Positions 1 to 6,078 of a stretch of 8,752 nt of DNA are shown piece after piece (position 1 is the first letter of the stretch; the number at the start of each line of letters is the position of its first letter). Under the pieces are notes generated by a model, which was given only the letters and a program-made list of their open reading frames with translations, searched no databases and was not told the origin of the DNA. Origin of the DNA: Candidatus Iainarchaeum sp. (GTDB lineage: Archaea; Iainarchaeota; Iainarchaeia; Iainarchaeales; Iainarchaeaceae); contig DUGC01000047.1 in assembly GCA_013331625.1 (NCBI GenBank), forward strand, positions 1 through 8,752, given 5' to 3'. Position numbers and translations under genes: made by a program.

Positions 1-1
1 T

Positions 2-2176
2 GTCTGCTTTGGTGGCGATGTTTATTGGCAGGATTCGTGCGGGGTTAGGGGGGCTCTTAAGAGGGATTGTCCGTATGGTTGTGGAAGCGGGAAATGCCTG
101 CCAAAGCCTTTGCCAAAGCCGGGGGGCATTGATTTTTGTTCTTCAAGTTCCAAGTGCTCTGCAGGGCAGGGTAATTGCAAGGGCAGTTCTGATTGTAAAG
201 CCGGGCTTGTCTGCGTTCCGGATGTCGGTTCTAAATATGGCTTTGGCGCAAATGTTGATGTTTGTGAAGTGCCTTCGTGCAAAGACAGCGATAATGGGAA
301 AAATTATTCTGTTAGTGGGGGCGTGACCACAAATAATCTTATTTTTTCTGACTTTTGCCTTGCAGACAACAGGAGAGTGAAGGAATATTTCTGCAAGACT
401 GGTTTTGTCGATGAAGTCATATACAATTGCCCTTTTGGGTGCAGCAACGGAAAGTGCGGTGCAAAGCAGGTGTGCACTCAAAAAGCGTCATATTCGTGCA
501 TAAATGGGGATGTTTACTGGTATGATTCCTGTGGCGAGATGGGTGCCCTCAAAGAGTCATGCGGCAGTCTCGGGTGCAACGCAAATTCATGCAAAAAGCC
601 CCCTGTATGCACAAAATACAATGCTGTAGCATGCTATGACAATGATGTGTATTGGTATAACTCGTGCGGTGGCAGGGAAACCAAAAAGTTGGAATGCGGT
701 TCTTTTGGGTGCAGTAACGGGAATTGCAATCCTCCCCCGTCATGCAGTGAGGGCTGGTATTGCAAGGATGGCAGCACGCAGGAGCGCAAGGACAAGTCCT
801 GCCAGATCATCAATTCGCAGTACTGTCCAAATGGCTGTGACAGTGCTAGCGGACAGTGCAAGCCTAATCCTTCCTGCGCGCCACATTGGGAGTGCAGCGG
901 GCAGGAATTGCGGTATGTGGATGCTTCCTGCAATGTTTCAACGAAGTCAGTTTGTAATTTGGGGGGCGAAACATGTGATGCGTCAGCTGGCAGGTGTGTG
1001 CCTTCCCAATCTTGCGAACCGATGTGGTTTTGCGTAAATGAGCGCGAAGCTAAAAGGACAGGCCCGGATTGCAGGATTGACAGAGTAAAAGTATGCGGGG
1101 AAAATTATGGATGTGTCAATGGCGACTGCCAGCCAAAAGAGCCTGAATGCATTTCCAACGATTATTATGCCTGCTCCAACAATGATGTTTACTCATACAA
1201 TTCCTGCGGCGAGCGCGAGGACAAAGCAGAGGAGTGCGGGGCTTTGGGGTGCAGTGATGGAGCGTGCAATATAGAAGATGCATGCACAAGCCGCAGCTCA
1301 ACAGCATGCTATTCGGGCGATGTTTACTGGTATGATTCATGCGGGGGGAGGGAGGCAAAAAAGGATGAATGCGGGTCCAATGAATGCGCCCAAGGCGCCT
1401 GCCAGAGCGCGCCGGCCTGCACTCCAAAGAGCAGTGTAACCTGCTATTTGGGGGCATCATGGTGGGTTGACTCGTGCGGAAACCTTGGCAGCATGGTCAA
1501 GAACTGTTCGGGTAATTGTGAAAACGGCGAGTGCAAACCTTCCCCCGCAAATACACTGAACATTGGCTGGAGATGCAAGGACTCATCCAAAATGGCCTAC
1601 TATGTTAACGGAACATGGATAAGCGAACTGCCATGCGTTTTGGGCTGCTCCAACAACAGTTGCAACTATCCATTCAAATATACTCCGCCACAAACGAAGA
1701 AAAAAGCTGTTTTACCTGTCCTTGTTCCGCTTGCGGAAATTATCATCAGCCGCGCTGCAGTATACCTTAGCGGCTTTTTGCTGATGGTGGGCTCTACAAT
1801 ACTTGTCAATGAGAGCGGCGCGTTTCATTCATATGAATGGCCGGAATATGGGTATGACTGGGAATCAGACTTTGATTATCATTACAATAAACACATTAAA
1901 CTTATACAAGATTATTATGGGGGTAATGTTTTCCAGCAAGGGTACAAGGATATTTGCAAAGACCAAATAAACGACAACAGTGTTTTTACAAATCGTTTTA
2001 GGCAAAATGACGGCCGATTTGTTTCATATAACATTTCAAGTGGCTTAGTTGTAGTAGGAACCCCGAATGGCAAGATAGTGACCTGTTTCATTAATGATTC
2101 AGAACAATATCTGAAAAGTAAGCTCCAATCAAAAGACTGGAAACCAATACCAAGCTTTAAAATCCTAATAATCTAA
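2..2176 (+). CDS. Cys-rich repeat surface protein with C-terminal toxin-like domain (5' partial)
   Basis: The frame is open from base 2, so this is the last 724 residues of a longer protein whose start and signal peptide lie outside the window. A TTG at 110 is internal: codons before it already encode a repeat like the later ones. Residues 1-32 are a Cys repeat; 44-88 a small Cys module ending G-L-V-C; 93-152 a module with D-S-D-N-G-K and G-C-S-N-G-K-C, a type I recall from DPANN secreted proteins; 158-554 nine further repeats (C, D-V-Y-W-Y-D-S-C-G, G-C-x-x-G-x-C). A hydrophobic stretch covers about 571-602. The last 110 residues lack the repeat pattern and carry H627-Y-N-K-H631, a Tyr-rich helix region, and a strand series ending G-K-I-V-T-C-F. 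That order resembles BECR-fold RNase toxin tips of CDI/polymorphic toxins. Inferred role: a secreted or cell-surface stalk presenting a toxin against neighbouring cells. The repeats are certain; the toxin call is moderate. Confidence 0.85.
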   Translation, partial: VCFGGDVYWQDSCGVRGALKRDCPYGCGSGKCLPKPLPKPGGIDFCSSSSKCSAGQGNCKGSSDCKAGLVCVPDVGSKYGFGANVDVCEVPSCKDSDNGKNYSVSGGVTTNNLIFSDFCLADNRRVKEYFCKTGFVDEVIYNCPFGCSNGKCGAKQVCTQKASYSCINGDVYWYDSCGEMGALKESCGSLGCNANSCKKPPVCTKYNAVACYDNDVYWYNSCGGRETKKLECGSFGCSNGNCNPPPSCSEGWYCKDGSTQERKDKSCQIINSQYCPNGCDSASGQCKPNPSCAPHWECSGQELRYVDASCNVSTKSVCNLGGETCDASAGRCVPSQSCEPMWFCVNEREAKRTGPDCRIDRVKVCGENYGCVNGDCQPKEPECISNDYYACSNNDVYSYNSCGEREDKAEECGALGCSDGACNIEDACTSRSSTACYSGDVYWYDSCGGREAKKDECGSNECAQGACQSAPACTPKSSVTCYLGASWWVDSCGNLGSMVKNCSGNCENGECKPSPANTLNIGWRCKDSSKMAYYVNGTWISELPCVLGCSNNSCNYPFKYTPPQTKKKAVLPVLVPLAEIIISRAAVYLSGFLLMVGSTILVNESGAFHSYEWPEYGYDWESDFDYHYNKHIKLIQDYYGGNVFQQGYKDICKDQINDNSVFTNRFRQNDGRFVSYNISSGLVVVGTPNGKIVTCFINDSEQYLKSKLQSKDWKPIPSFKILII
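473..1534 (+). repeat. Tandem Cys-rich repeats (eight consecutive units) in the surface protein
   Basis: Eight units of about 39-41 codons follow one another, starting near 473, 608, 743, 875, 1013, 1148, 1283 and 1418. A ninth outlying unit lies at 2-97 and a shortened one at 1574-1663. Five of them (473, 608, 1148, 1283 and the one at 2) share the D-V-Y-x-Y/Q-x-S-C-G core. The units at 743, 875 and 1013 form a second subtype starting W-Y/E/F-C, with no D-V-Y core. DNA similarity is high within the first subtype: the same 20 bases occur at 509-528 and 1319-1338. Six or so cysteines per unit suggest small disulfide-bonded modules in a rigid extracellular rod. Confidence 0.85.
1838..2173 (+). 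other. Toxin-tip-like C-terminal domain (BECR-type RNase pattern)
   Basis: These are codons 613-724 of the surface protein. From the sequence: a Trp/Tyr/Asp-rich lead-in, H627-x-x-K-H631, a helix with D-Y-Y and G-Y-K-D, then F-V-S-Y-N, G-L-V-V-V-G-T-P-N-G-K and I-V-T-C-F, finishing with W-K-P-I-P. From family knowledge: many CDI and polymorphic toxin tips of the Barnase-EndoU-ColicinE5-RelE class read as K-H-x3-F, a Tyr helix, then 'R-Y-(D/N)-x-x-(T/S)-x-x-x-x-V-x-x-x-(D/N)-G-x-I-x-T'. The match is by eye and catalytic residues cannot be assigned. The coding DNA is visibly more AT-rich than the repeat region, as expected for an exchangeable tip. Confidence 0.55.
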
Positions 2177-2183
2177 AATAATA

Positions 2184-2188
2184 GTGAT
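2184..2188 (+). promoter_or_regulatory. Shine-Dalgarno match for the putative immunity gene
   Basis: GTGAT, complementary to the 3' end of archaeal 16S rRNA, lies 3 bases before the ATG at 2192. It supports that start. No TATA-like promoter fits in the 15-base gap after the toxin gene, so the gene is probably read from the same transcript. Confidence 0.5.
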
Positions 2189-2191
2189 ACT

Positions 2192-2593
2192 ATGGCGAAA
2201 GGACTAGAAGACAAAATTCCACAACATTTACTAAGCCAGCTTTACACAGAACTTGAGTCACGAGGATTTAAAAAAAATGAATGGCTGCTCCAAAAAGGAA
2301 AAGGCTTTGTAGGAGAAGGACATTGGTGCGTGAGATGTAACTTCGAAAATTACTCTGGGATCGATATAATAAACAAAAAAAATCCATCAGACAAATTTAG
2401 CGCTGCAATTGATTGGGTGCATACGAAAGAATGCAGTGATAAAAACATTAACGATAAAGAAAAATTATTCGTTTACTGGGATTATATTGGTGGGGATGAA
2501 AAAACCGCAAGAAAATACGGAGTTCCACTGTTTTCCTTTGCGGGGGGCACTCCACATTGGGTTTTGAAAAATCTCAGGGTAATTTACAAATAA
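2192..2593 (+). CDS. Hypothetical protein, putative immunity protein for the upstream toxin domain
   Basis: A 133-residue protein that I do not recognise as a named family. It begins ATG 15 bases after the toxin gene's stop, with a GTGAT ribosome-binding match at suitable spacing. It has no signal peptide or hydrophobic segment and should be cytosolic. The sequence looks like a compact alpha/beta protein: an N-terminal helix (residues about 8-24), then W/F/Y-rich strands with H-W-C-V-R-C near residue 45, I-D-W-V near 72, L-F-V-Y-W-D-Y near 90, and a Gly-rich turn before the C-terminal strand. Small size, cytosolic nature, AT-rich composition and position directly after a toxin-like tip are what is expected of a cognate immunity protein. 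That role is inferred from position only. Confidence 0.8.
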   Translation: MAKGLEDKIPQHLLSQLYTELESRGFKKNEWLLQKGKGFVGEGHWCVRCNFENYSGIDIINKKNPSDKFSAAIDWVHTKECSDKNINDKEKLFVYWDYIGGDEKTARKYGVPLFSFAGGTPHWVLKNLRVIYK

Positions 2594-2630
2594 GCCGTGA
2601 GCCTCACGGCGAAGATGTAAAAGTCTTTTT
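2594..2630 (+). terminator. Perfect hairpin plus T-tract after the putative immunity gene
   Basis: Starting at the base after the TAA, GCCGTGA and TCACGGC (2594-2600, 2604-2610) form a perfect 7-bp stem with a 3-base loop. Five T's follow at 2626-2630. The T-tract is 15 bases from the stem, so this is not a textbook intrinsic terminator. It may instead stabilise the 3' end of the toxin-immunity mRNA or mark a cassette edge. Confidence 0.4.
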
Positions 2631-2655
2631 CGGCTCTGTTCTGAATTAAGGTTGG

Positions 2656-2663
2656 TTTAAATA
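2656..2663 (+). promoter_or_regulatory. Possible archaeal TATA box
   Basis: TTTAAATA sits in the 248-base gap between the 133-aa gene and the ATG of the propeller-like gene, which otherwise holds only the hairpin and the orphan toxin tail. A start point about 25 bases downstream would fall within the orphan tail and could drive the propeller gene with a long leader. This rests on motif and position alone. Confidence 0.3.
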
Positions 2664-2671
2664 GGTAGGGC

Positions 2672-2821
2672 AATACAACACGTTTGATAGTGGTAGGGAC
2701 ACCAGACGGAAAACTTGTGACTTGTTTTATTGAGGATCCGAAAAATACCAATTATATTATCAATAAAATATTGAGAGCCGAGTGGATCCCAATACCACAA
2801 TTTAATATTAAGATATTCTGA
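2672..2821 (+). pseudogene. Orphan toxin-tail fragment, homologous to the C-terminus of the surface protein
   Basis: Read in frame 2, codons from 2672 to the TGA at 2819-2821 give a peptide of about 49 residues that aligns with the last 48 residues of the surface protein. L-I-V-V-G-T-P-D-G-K-L-V-T-C-F-I matches L-V-V-V-G-T-P-N-G-K-I-V-T-C-F-I at 13 of 16 positions. The shared W-x-P-I-P-x-F-x-I ending follows after a two-residue length difference. The frame closes upstream with a TAG at 2666-2668. It has no head, no repeats, no ATG and no Shine-Dalgarno, so it is probably not translated as it stands. It looks like a displaced, silent toxin-tip cassette whose 5' part was lost; its protein similarity despite diverged codons means it is not a recent simple duplication. 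A gene starts 20 bases after its stop, as the immunity gene does after the intact tail. Confidence 0.8.
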
Positions 2822-2841
2822 CTTAATAAACAGTGGGCAAA

Positions 2842-3927
2842 ATGGCAGTGAAAGCAAAAGAATTGTGGAGAAAGAGATTTGGGCATGGCATTCCGCTTTT
2901 TGATATTTCCAAAAATGACGGGAATATAGTCATACTCCTCAATGATTATAATGAAACTGAGGATAACATCTTTAATAGACTGGTTCTGCTTGATGAAAAG
3001 GGGGCAACTATAGGCTCGTACGATCTAAACCCTGAATTTTATGTATCTGACTTGAAGTTTGCAGGCGATTATATTGTTTGTTTTGGCGCCAAAGATGAGG
3101 GGGCATTTTTTCAAATGTTTAACAGGTCATTAAATTTGGCTGCCGGCGGGCTTTTAGATATACTAGGTGATTCAACTAGGATATTTGTCAAAGGCCATGA
3201 TTGGTATGCATACAAAAAAACAGGCAATTACAAAAAGCTGCGTTGTTATAAAAATGGCTTATTGGCATGGGAACAGGAAGTGAGCGGTGAATCTTATGCT
3301 CCTTTGATTACCATTTCTGGGGAAAGTGAGTTAATCCATGTCTGGATGGGTCAAAAAAGTGAATCTCTCAGTAAGATCTCTGTAATGGGTTTTGGCGGAG
3401 AAAAAAAGTGTGATGTGCTTGTGCCTGCGATAGGAGCCTACTCCTCTTTTTCCTCAAAAAAAATAACAGTAATTGGCGGGGATAGTTATACTCCGCAGCC
3501 AAACCCTTTGACTGTCTATGATAACTCGGGCAATTTACTCTTCCAAAAGCAGCTCCGAATTGAAACGCGTTCAGTTTTTGTTTCAAAAACTGACACTGTT
3601 TTTGTTGGTTTGCATTCAGAGTATGACAATCATGTCGGTGGCATAATCATTTTTGACAGGGGTGGAAATGAAGTCGCAGATATTGACACAAAGAATTGGG
3701 CGGGGGGATTCGTATCTGTCAAGGGCGGCGATGTTGTTGCCGCCCAAAGTGGGGATAAGCTGCTCCTCTTTGATAAGAATGGGTTGCATCTGGATACTGT
3801 TTGCGATGTTCAGTCATTTAGCCCTTGTGCTGCCGGAGCTAACCACATATTGACAAAGAATATGCATTTGGGAAAAGACAAAAAAGATAATTTTGATGAA
3901 CTAGTGCTCCTAAAAGTAGTGGAATAG
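2842..3927 (+). CDS. Beta-propeller-like protein of unknown function, possible second immunity protein
   Basis: A 361-residue protein with no signal peptide or membrane segment. It consists of repeated beta-strand blocks with a turn of the type F/Y-D-x-x-G/N-G (for example L-L-D-E-K-G, V-Y-D-N-S-G-N, I-F-D-R-G-G-N, L-F-D-K-N-G). Each block spans about 40-50 residues, consistent with a six- or seven-bladed propeller of the PQQ/YVTN/WD-like kind. I assign no enzymatic function and see no catalytic motif. ATG 2842 is preferred over the in-frame GTG at 2833 because it gives a normal M-A-V-K start; neither has a clear Shine-Dalgarno. The gene begins 20 bases after the orphan toxin tail, the slot an immunity gene would occupy, and is 2 bases ahead of a small membrane-protein gene. 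An unrelated scaffold or sensor role is equally possible. Confidence 0.75.
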   Translation: MAVKAKELWRKRFGHGIPLFDISKNDGNIVILLNDYNETEDNIFNRLVLLDEKGATIGSYDLNPEFYVSDLKFAGDYIVCFGAKDEGAFFQMFNRSLNLAAGGLLDILGDSTRIFVKGHDWYAYKKTGNYKKLRCYKNGLLAWEQEVSGESYAPLITISGESELIHVWMGQKSESLSKISVMGFGGEKKCDVLVPAIGAYSSFSSKKITVIGGDSYTPQPNPLTVYDNSGNLLFQKQLRIETRSVFVSKTDTVFVGLHSEYDNHVGGIIIFDRGGNEVADIDTKNWAGGFVSVKGGDVVAAQSGDKLLLFDKNGLHLDTVCDVQSFSPCAAGANHILTKNMHLGKDKKDNFDELVLLKVVE

Positions 3928-3929
3928 AA

Positions 3930-4088
3930 ATGGCAAGGTCGGAAAATTTAACCGGTTTGACCGAAAATTTTTTCCTTAGCATAATCTTTGATTTCATCTC
4001 ATCGTTTTTTGCAGTCGTATTCGTGGTTTTTTACCTCAATTTAGATGCCACAAGGCCTGCAAATGCGCAAGGCAGCAGCGAACGGTGA
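3930..4088 (+). CDS. Small single-pass membrane protein (52 aa), hypothetical
   Basis: ATG at 3930 lies 2 bases after the propeller gene's stop, suggesting coupled translation. The 52-residue product has a polar N-terminus (M-A-R-S-E-N), a strongly hydrophobic stretch from about residue 14 to 36 with many Phe, Ile and Val, and a short polar C-tail rich in Ala, Ser and Arg. Such a pattern is unlikely in random sequence read in a fixed frame, though this is a judgement by eye. Its TGA overlaps a GTG by four bases (GTGA at 4085-4088) that could start an N-terminally longer version of the next gene. Function unknown; it may anchor or assist the propeller protein. Confidence 0.55.
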   Translation: MARSENLTGLTENFFLSIIFDFISSFFAVVFVVFYLNLDATRPANAQGSSER

Positions 4089-4103
4089 ATTTTCGGATTT
4101 TTT
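4089..4103 (+). terminator. T-rich tract after the small membrane gene
   Basis: A T4 run just after the stop and a T6 run at 4098-4103 fit archaeal U-tract termination without a hairpin. If active, it would separate the toxin-linked genes from the helicase. Confidence 0.3.
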
Positions 4104-4180
4104 GCATGCAAAGCGCTTTTGAACATTTCCCCATCCAATATGTCCATTTTTGGGGTATTGGTGTTCTGGGGTTTTTCGAG

Positions 4181-6046
4181 ATGGCTTTGAAGATCTATTT
4201 TCCGCATGAGTCCTGCCGCGATGGGCAAAAGCAGCTCATCAAGGACATCGCGGATGCCATTTGCTCCAAAAGTGTGCTTTTGGCAAATGCCCCCACCGGC
4301 CTTGGGAAAACAGCCTCAAGCCTTGCGCCCGCGCTCTCATATGCGCTGCAGGAGAAAAAAAAGGTATTTTTCCTCACCCCAAAAAGCTCGCAGCATGCAA
4401 TTGCAATTGATACCGCAAACATGATGAATAAAAAGTTCGGCCTGAGGATAAAAACCGTTGATCTTGTGGGAAAGCGGAAAATGTGCATCCATCCCATTAT
4501 CTCCCATGTCGGCACAGGGTTTCACGAGGCGTGCCACTCGGCAGTGGATGCGGGAAGGTGCGAATATTACAAGAATGCAAAAGGTTCAACTGCCCAGCAA
4601 AAGCTTGTCGCAAACGCGAAAAAAGCGCAGGTAAAAAAGTATGGCAAAAGCTACCGCGAAATTAAGCTCTCGTGCTCGCAACTGCAGCTATGCCCCTATG
4701 AAGTCACTTCGGAAATGGTGAGGGGCGCAGACCTTGTGGTTGCAGATTACTCGCACATTTTCGATGATGGCATACGCGAATCGGTCATGCGTGAGAGCAG
4801 GGCAAAGCTCGGGGACTGCATACTCATAATAGATGAGGCCCATAACCTCCCAAAGCGCATACGCGACATGCTTTCAACCTCGCTGAAAGTTGAGGACCTC
4901 GAAAGGGCGGCAGGGGAGGCAAAATCCATAAATGATTCGCCGGCGCAAAAGGCAATTAGGGAAGTTGCACTGCAGGTTTCAGGCCTTTGCACAAAAATCC
5001 CTTTCGGAAAAACAGATATCAGGATAGAGGAAGCCGAAATGCTTGCGCTGCGCGCGCTTGCAAAAGATTCTTTGCCTGTAATAGAGATGGCAATGGGCGA
5101 ATTCATGGGGAAAAACGAGACGGAAAAATCCTATCTCCTCTCCGCTTTCGTGTTTTTGCAGCAGATCGTGCAGGAAAAAAAGAACACCCTCCATGCAGCA
5201 GAGCGCAAGATGAATTCGCTTCGCCTCTCACTCTATCCCCTGGACCCTTCAGAAGTTTGCACGCATATATTTGATGCGGTACACTCGGCGGTATTAATGT
5301 CAGGGACGCTCGTCCCGCTGCAGATGTATGCTGATGTGCTTGGGATTGAAAAAGCGATATTGCGCGAATATTCATCCCCGTTTCCCACCCAAAACAGGCT
5401 CAATGTAATGGTTGAGCGCACAACGACAAAATACACTGAGCGGTCCGATATGCAGTTTGAGGAGATTGCCTCCTTGATTGCGCAGATGGTTGAAAAGATC
5501 CCCGGCAACACCATTGTTTATTTCCCCTCATTTGAAATTTTGCGCCTTGTGCGCCAGAATCTGGCGATCCATCGCATCGTCCTTGAGCAAAAAATGGTGA
5601 TGAGCCAGGACGAGAAGGAAAAGCTGGTTAAAGATTTCAAGGCGCTAAGCAGGGAAGGCGGAGTGATGCTTGCAGTGAGCGGGGGGAGCATTGCCGAAGG
5701 CATAGATTTTCCCGGCGAGAACCTCAAGGCAGCAATTATTGTGGGAATCCCTTTCGAGAGTGTATCGCTCCAGTCGGGCGCGCTCATTGAATTTTACGAC
5801 AAGCGATTCGGGAAGGGCTGGGACTATGCATACAACGCGCCTGCAATCAACCGCGCAATACAGGCTGCAGGGCGCGTGATACGGACCGAAAATGACAGGG
5901 GCGTGTGCATATTCCTCGACAGGCGCTTTTGCGACCGGCGCTACCAGAAGTTTTTTCCCAAAGGCTTTGAAGCGGCCAAGACAGGTGAGCCCGGAAAAAT
6001 AATTGCCCGATTTTTTGAAGGCGGCGATAACGCTGCCCGTTTTTAA
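4181..6046 (+). CDS. XPD/DinG-family Fe-S DNA helicase (superfamily 2, Rad3-like)
   Basis: An ATP-dependent 5'-3' DNA helicase of the XPD/Rad3/DinG group, acting in DNA repair or replication-fork processing. With ATG 4181 (621 residues) the protein begins M-A-L-K-I-Y-F-P-H-E, close to the usual archaeal start. A GTG at 4085 would add 32 residues unlike the family. Motifs in order: Walker A A-P-T-G-L-G-K-T (37-44); candidate Fe-S ligands C102, C118, C127 and C171, the last in the typical C-P-Y-E; L-V-V-A-D-Y (185-190); DEAH box D218-E-A-H221; M-S-G-T-L at 373-377, start of helicase domain 2; and motif VI Q-A-A-G-R-V-I-R at 561-568. All key residues are present. Length suits archaeal XPD. The lack of an added exonuclease domain argues against some bacterial DinG forms; XPD versus DinG-like cannot be settled by eye. 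Confidence 0.93.
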   Translation: MALKIYFPHESCRDGQKQLIKDIADAICSKSVLLANAPTGLGKTASSLAPALSYALQEKKKVFFLTPKSSQHAIAIDTANMMNKKFGLRIKTVDLVGKRKMCIHPIISHVGTGFHEACHSAVDAGRCEYYKNAKGSTAQQKLVANAKKAQVKKYGKSYREIKLSCSQLQLCPYEVTSEMVRGADLVVADYSHIFDDGIRESVMRESRAKLGDCILIIDEAHNLPKRIRDMLSTSLKVEDLERAAGEAKSINDSPAQKAIREVALQVSGLCTKIPFGKTDIRIEEAEMLALRALAKDSLPVIEMAMGEFMGKNETEKSYLLSAFVFLQQIVQEKKNTLHAAERKMNSLRLSLYPLDPSEVCTHIFDAVHSAVLMSGTLVPLQMYADVLGIEKAILREYSSPFPTQNRLNVMVERTTTKYTERSDMQFEEIASLIAQMVEKIPGNTIVYFPSFEILRLVRQNLAIHRIVLEQKMVMSQDEKEKLVKDFKALSREGGVMLAVSGGSIAEGIDFPGENLKAAIIVGIPFESVSLQSGALIEFYDKRFGKGWDYAYNAPAINRAIQAAGRVIRTENDRGVCIFLDRRFCDRRYQKFFPKGFEAAKTGEPGKIIARFFEGGDNAARF

Positions 6047-6078
6047 TTACATGCGTTCCAAAATCTTGGGATTTGCAG

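Noticed and set aside
473..1534. CRISPR-like array
   Set aside because: The periodicity is codon-based within an open frame; no short identical repeats with unique spacers.
110..2176. TTG at 110 as start of the surface protein
   Set aside because: The frame is open from base 2 and codons 1-32 form a Cys repeat matching the others, so the gene begins outside the window.
4100..4112. TTGCATGCAA palindrome before the helicase as an operator
   Set aside because: A single 10-base palindrome with no second copy and no nearby regulator gene.
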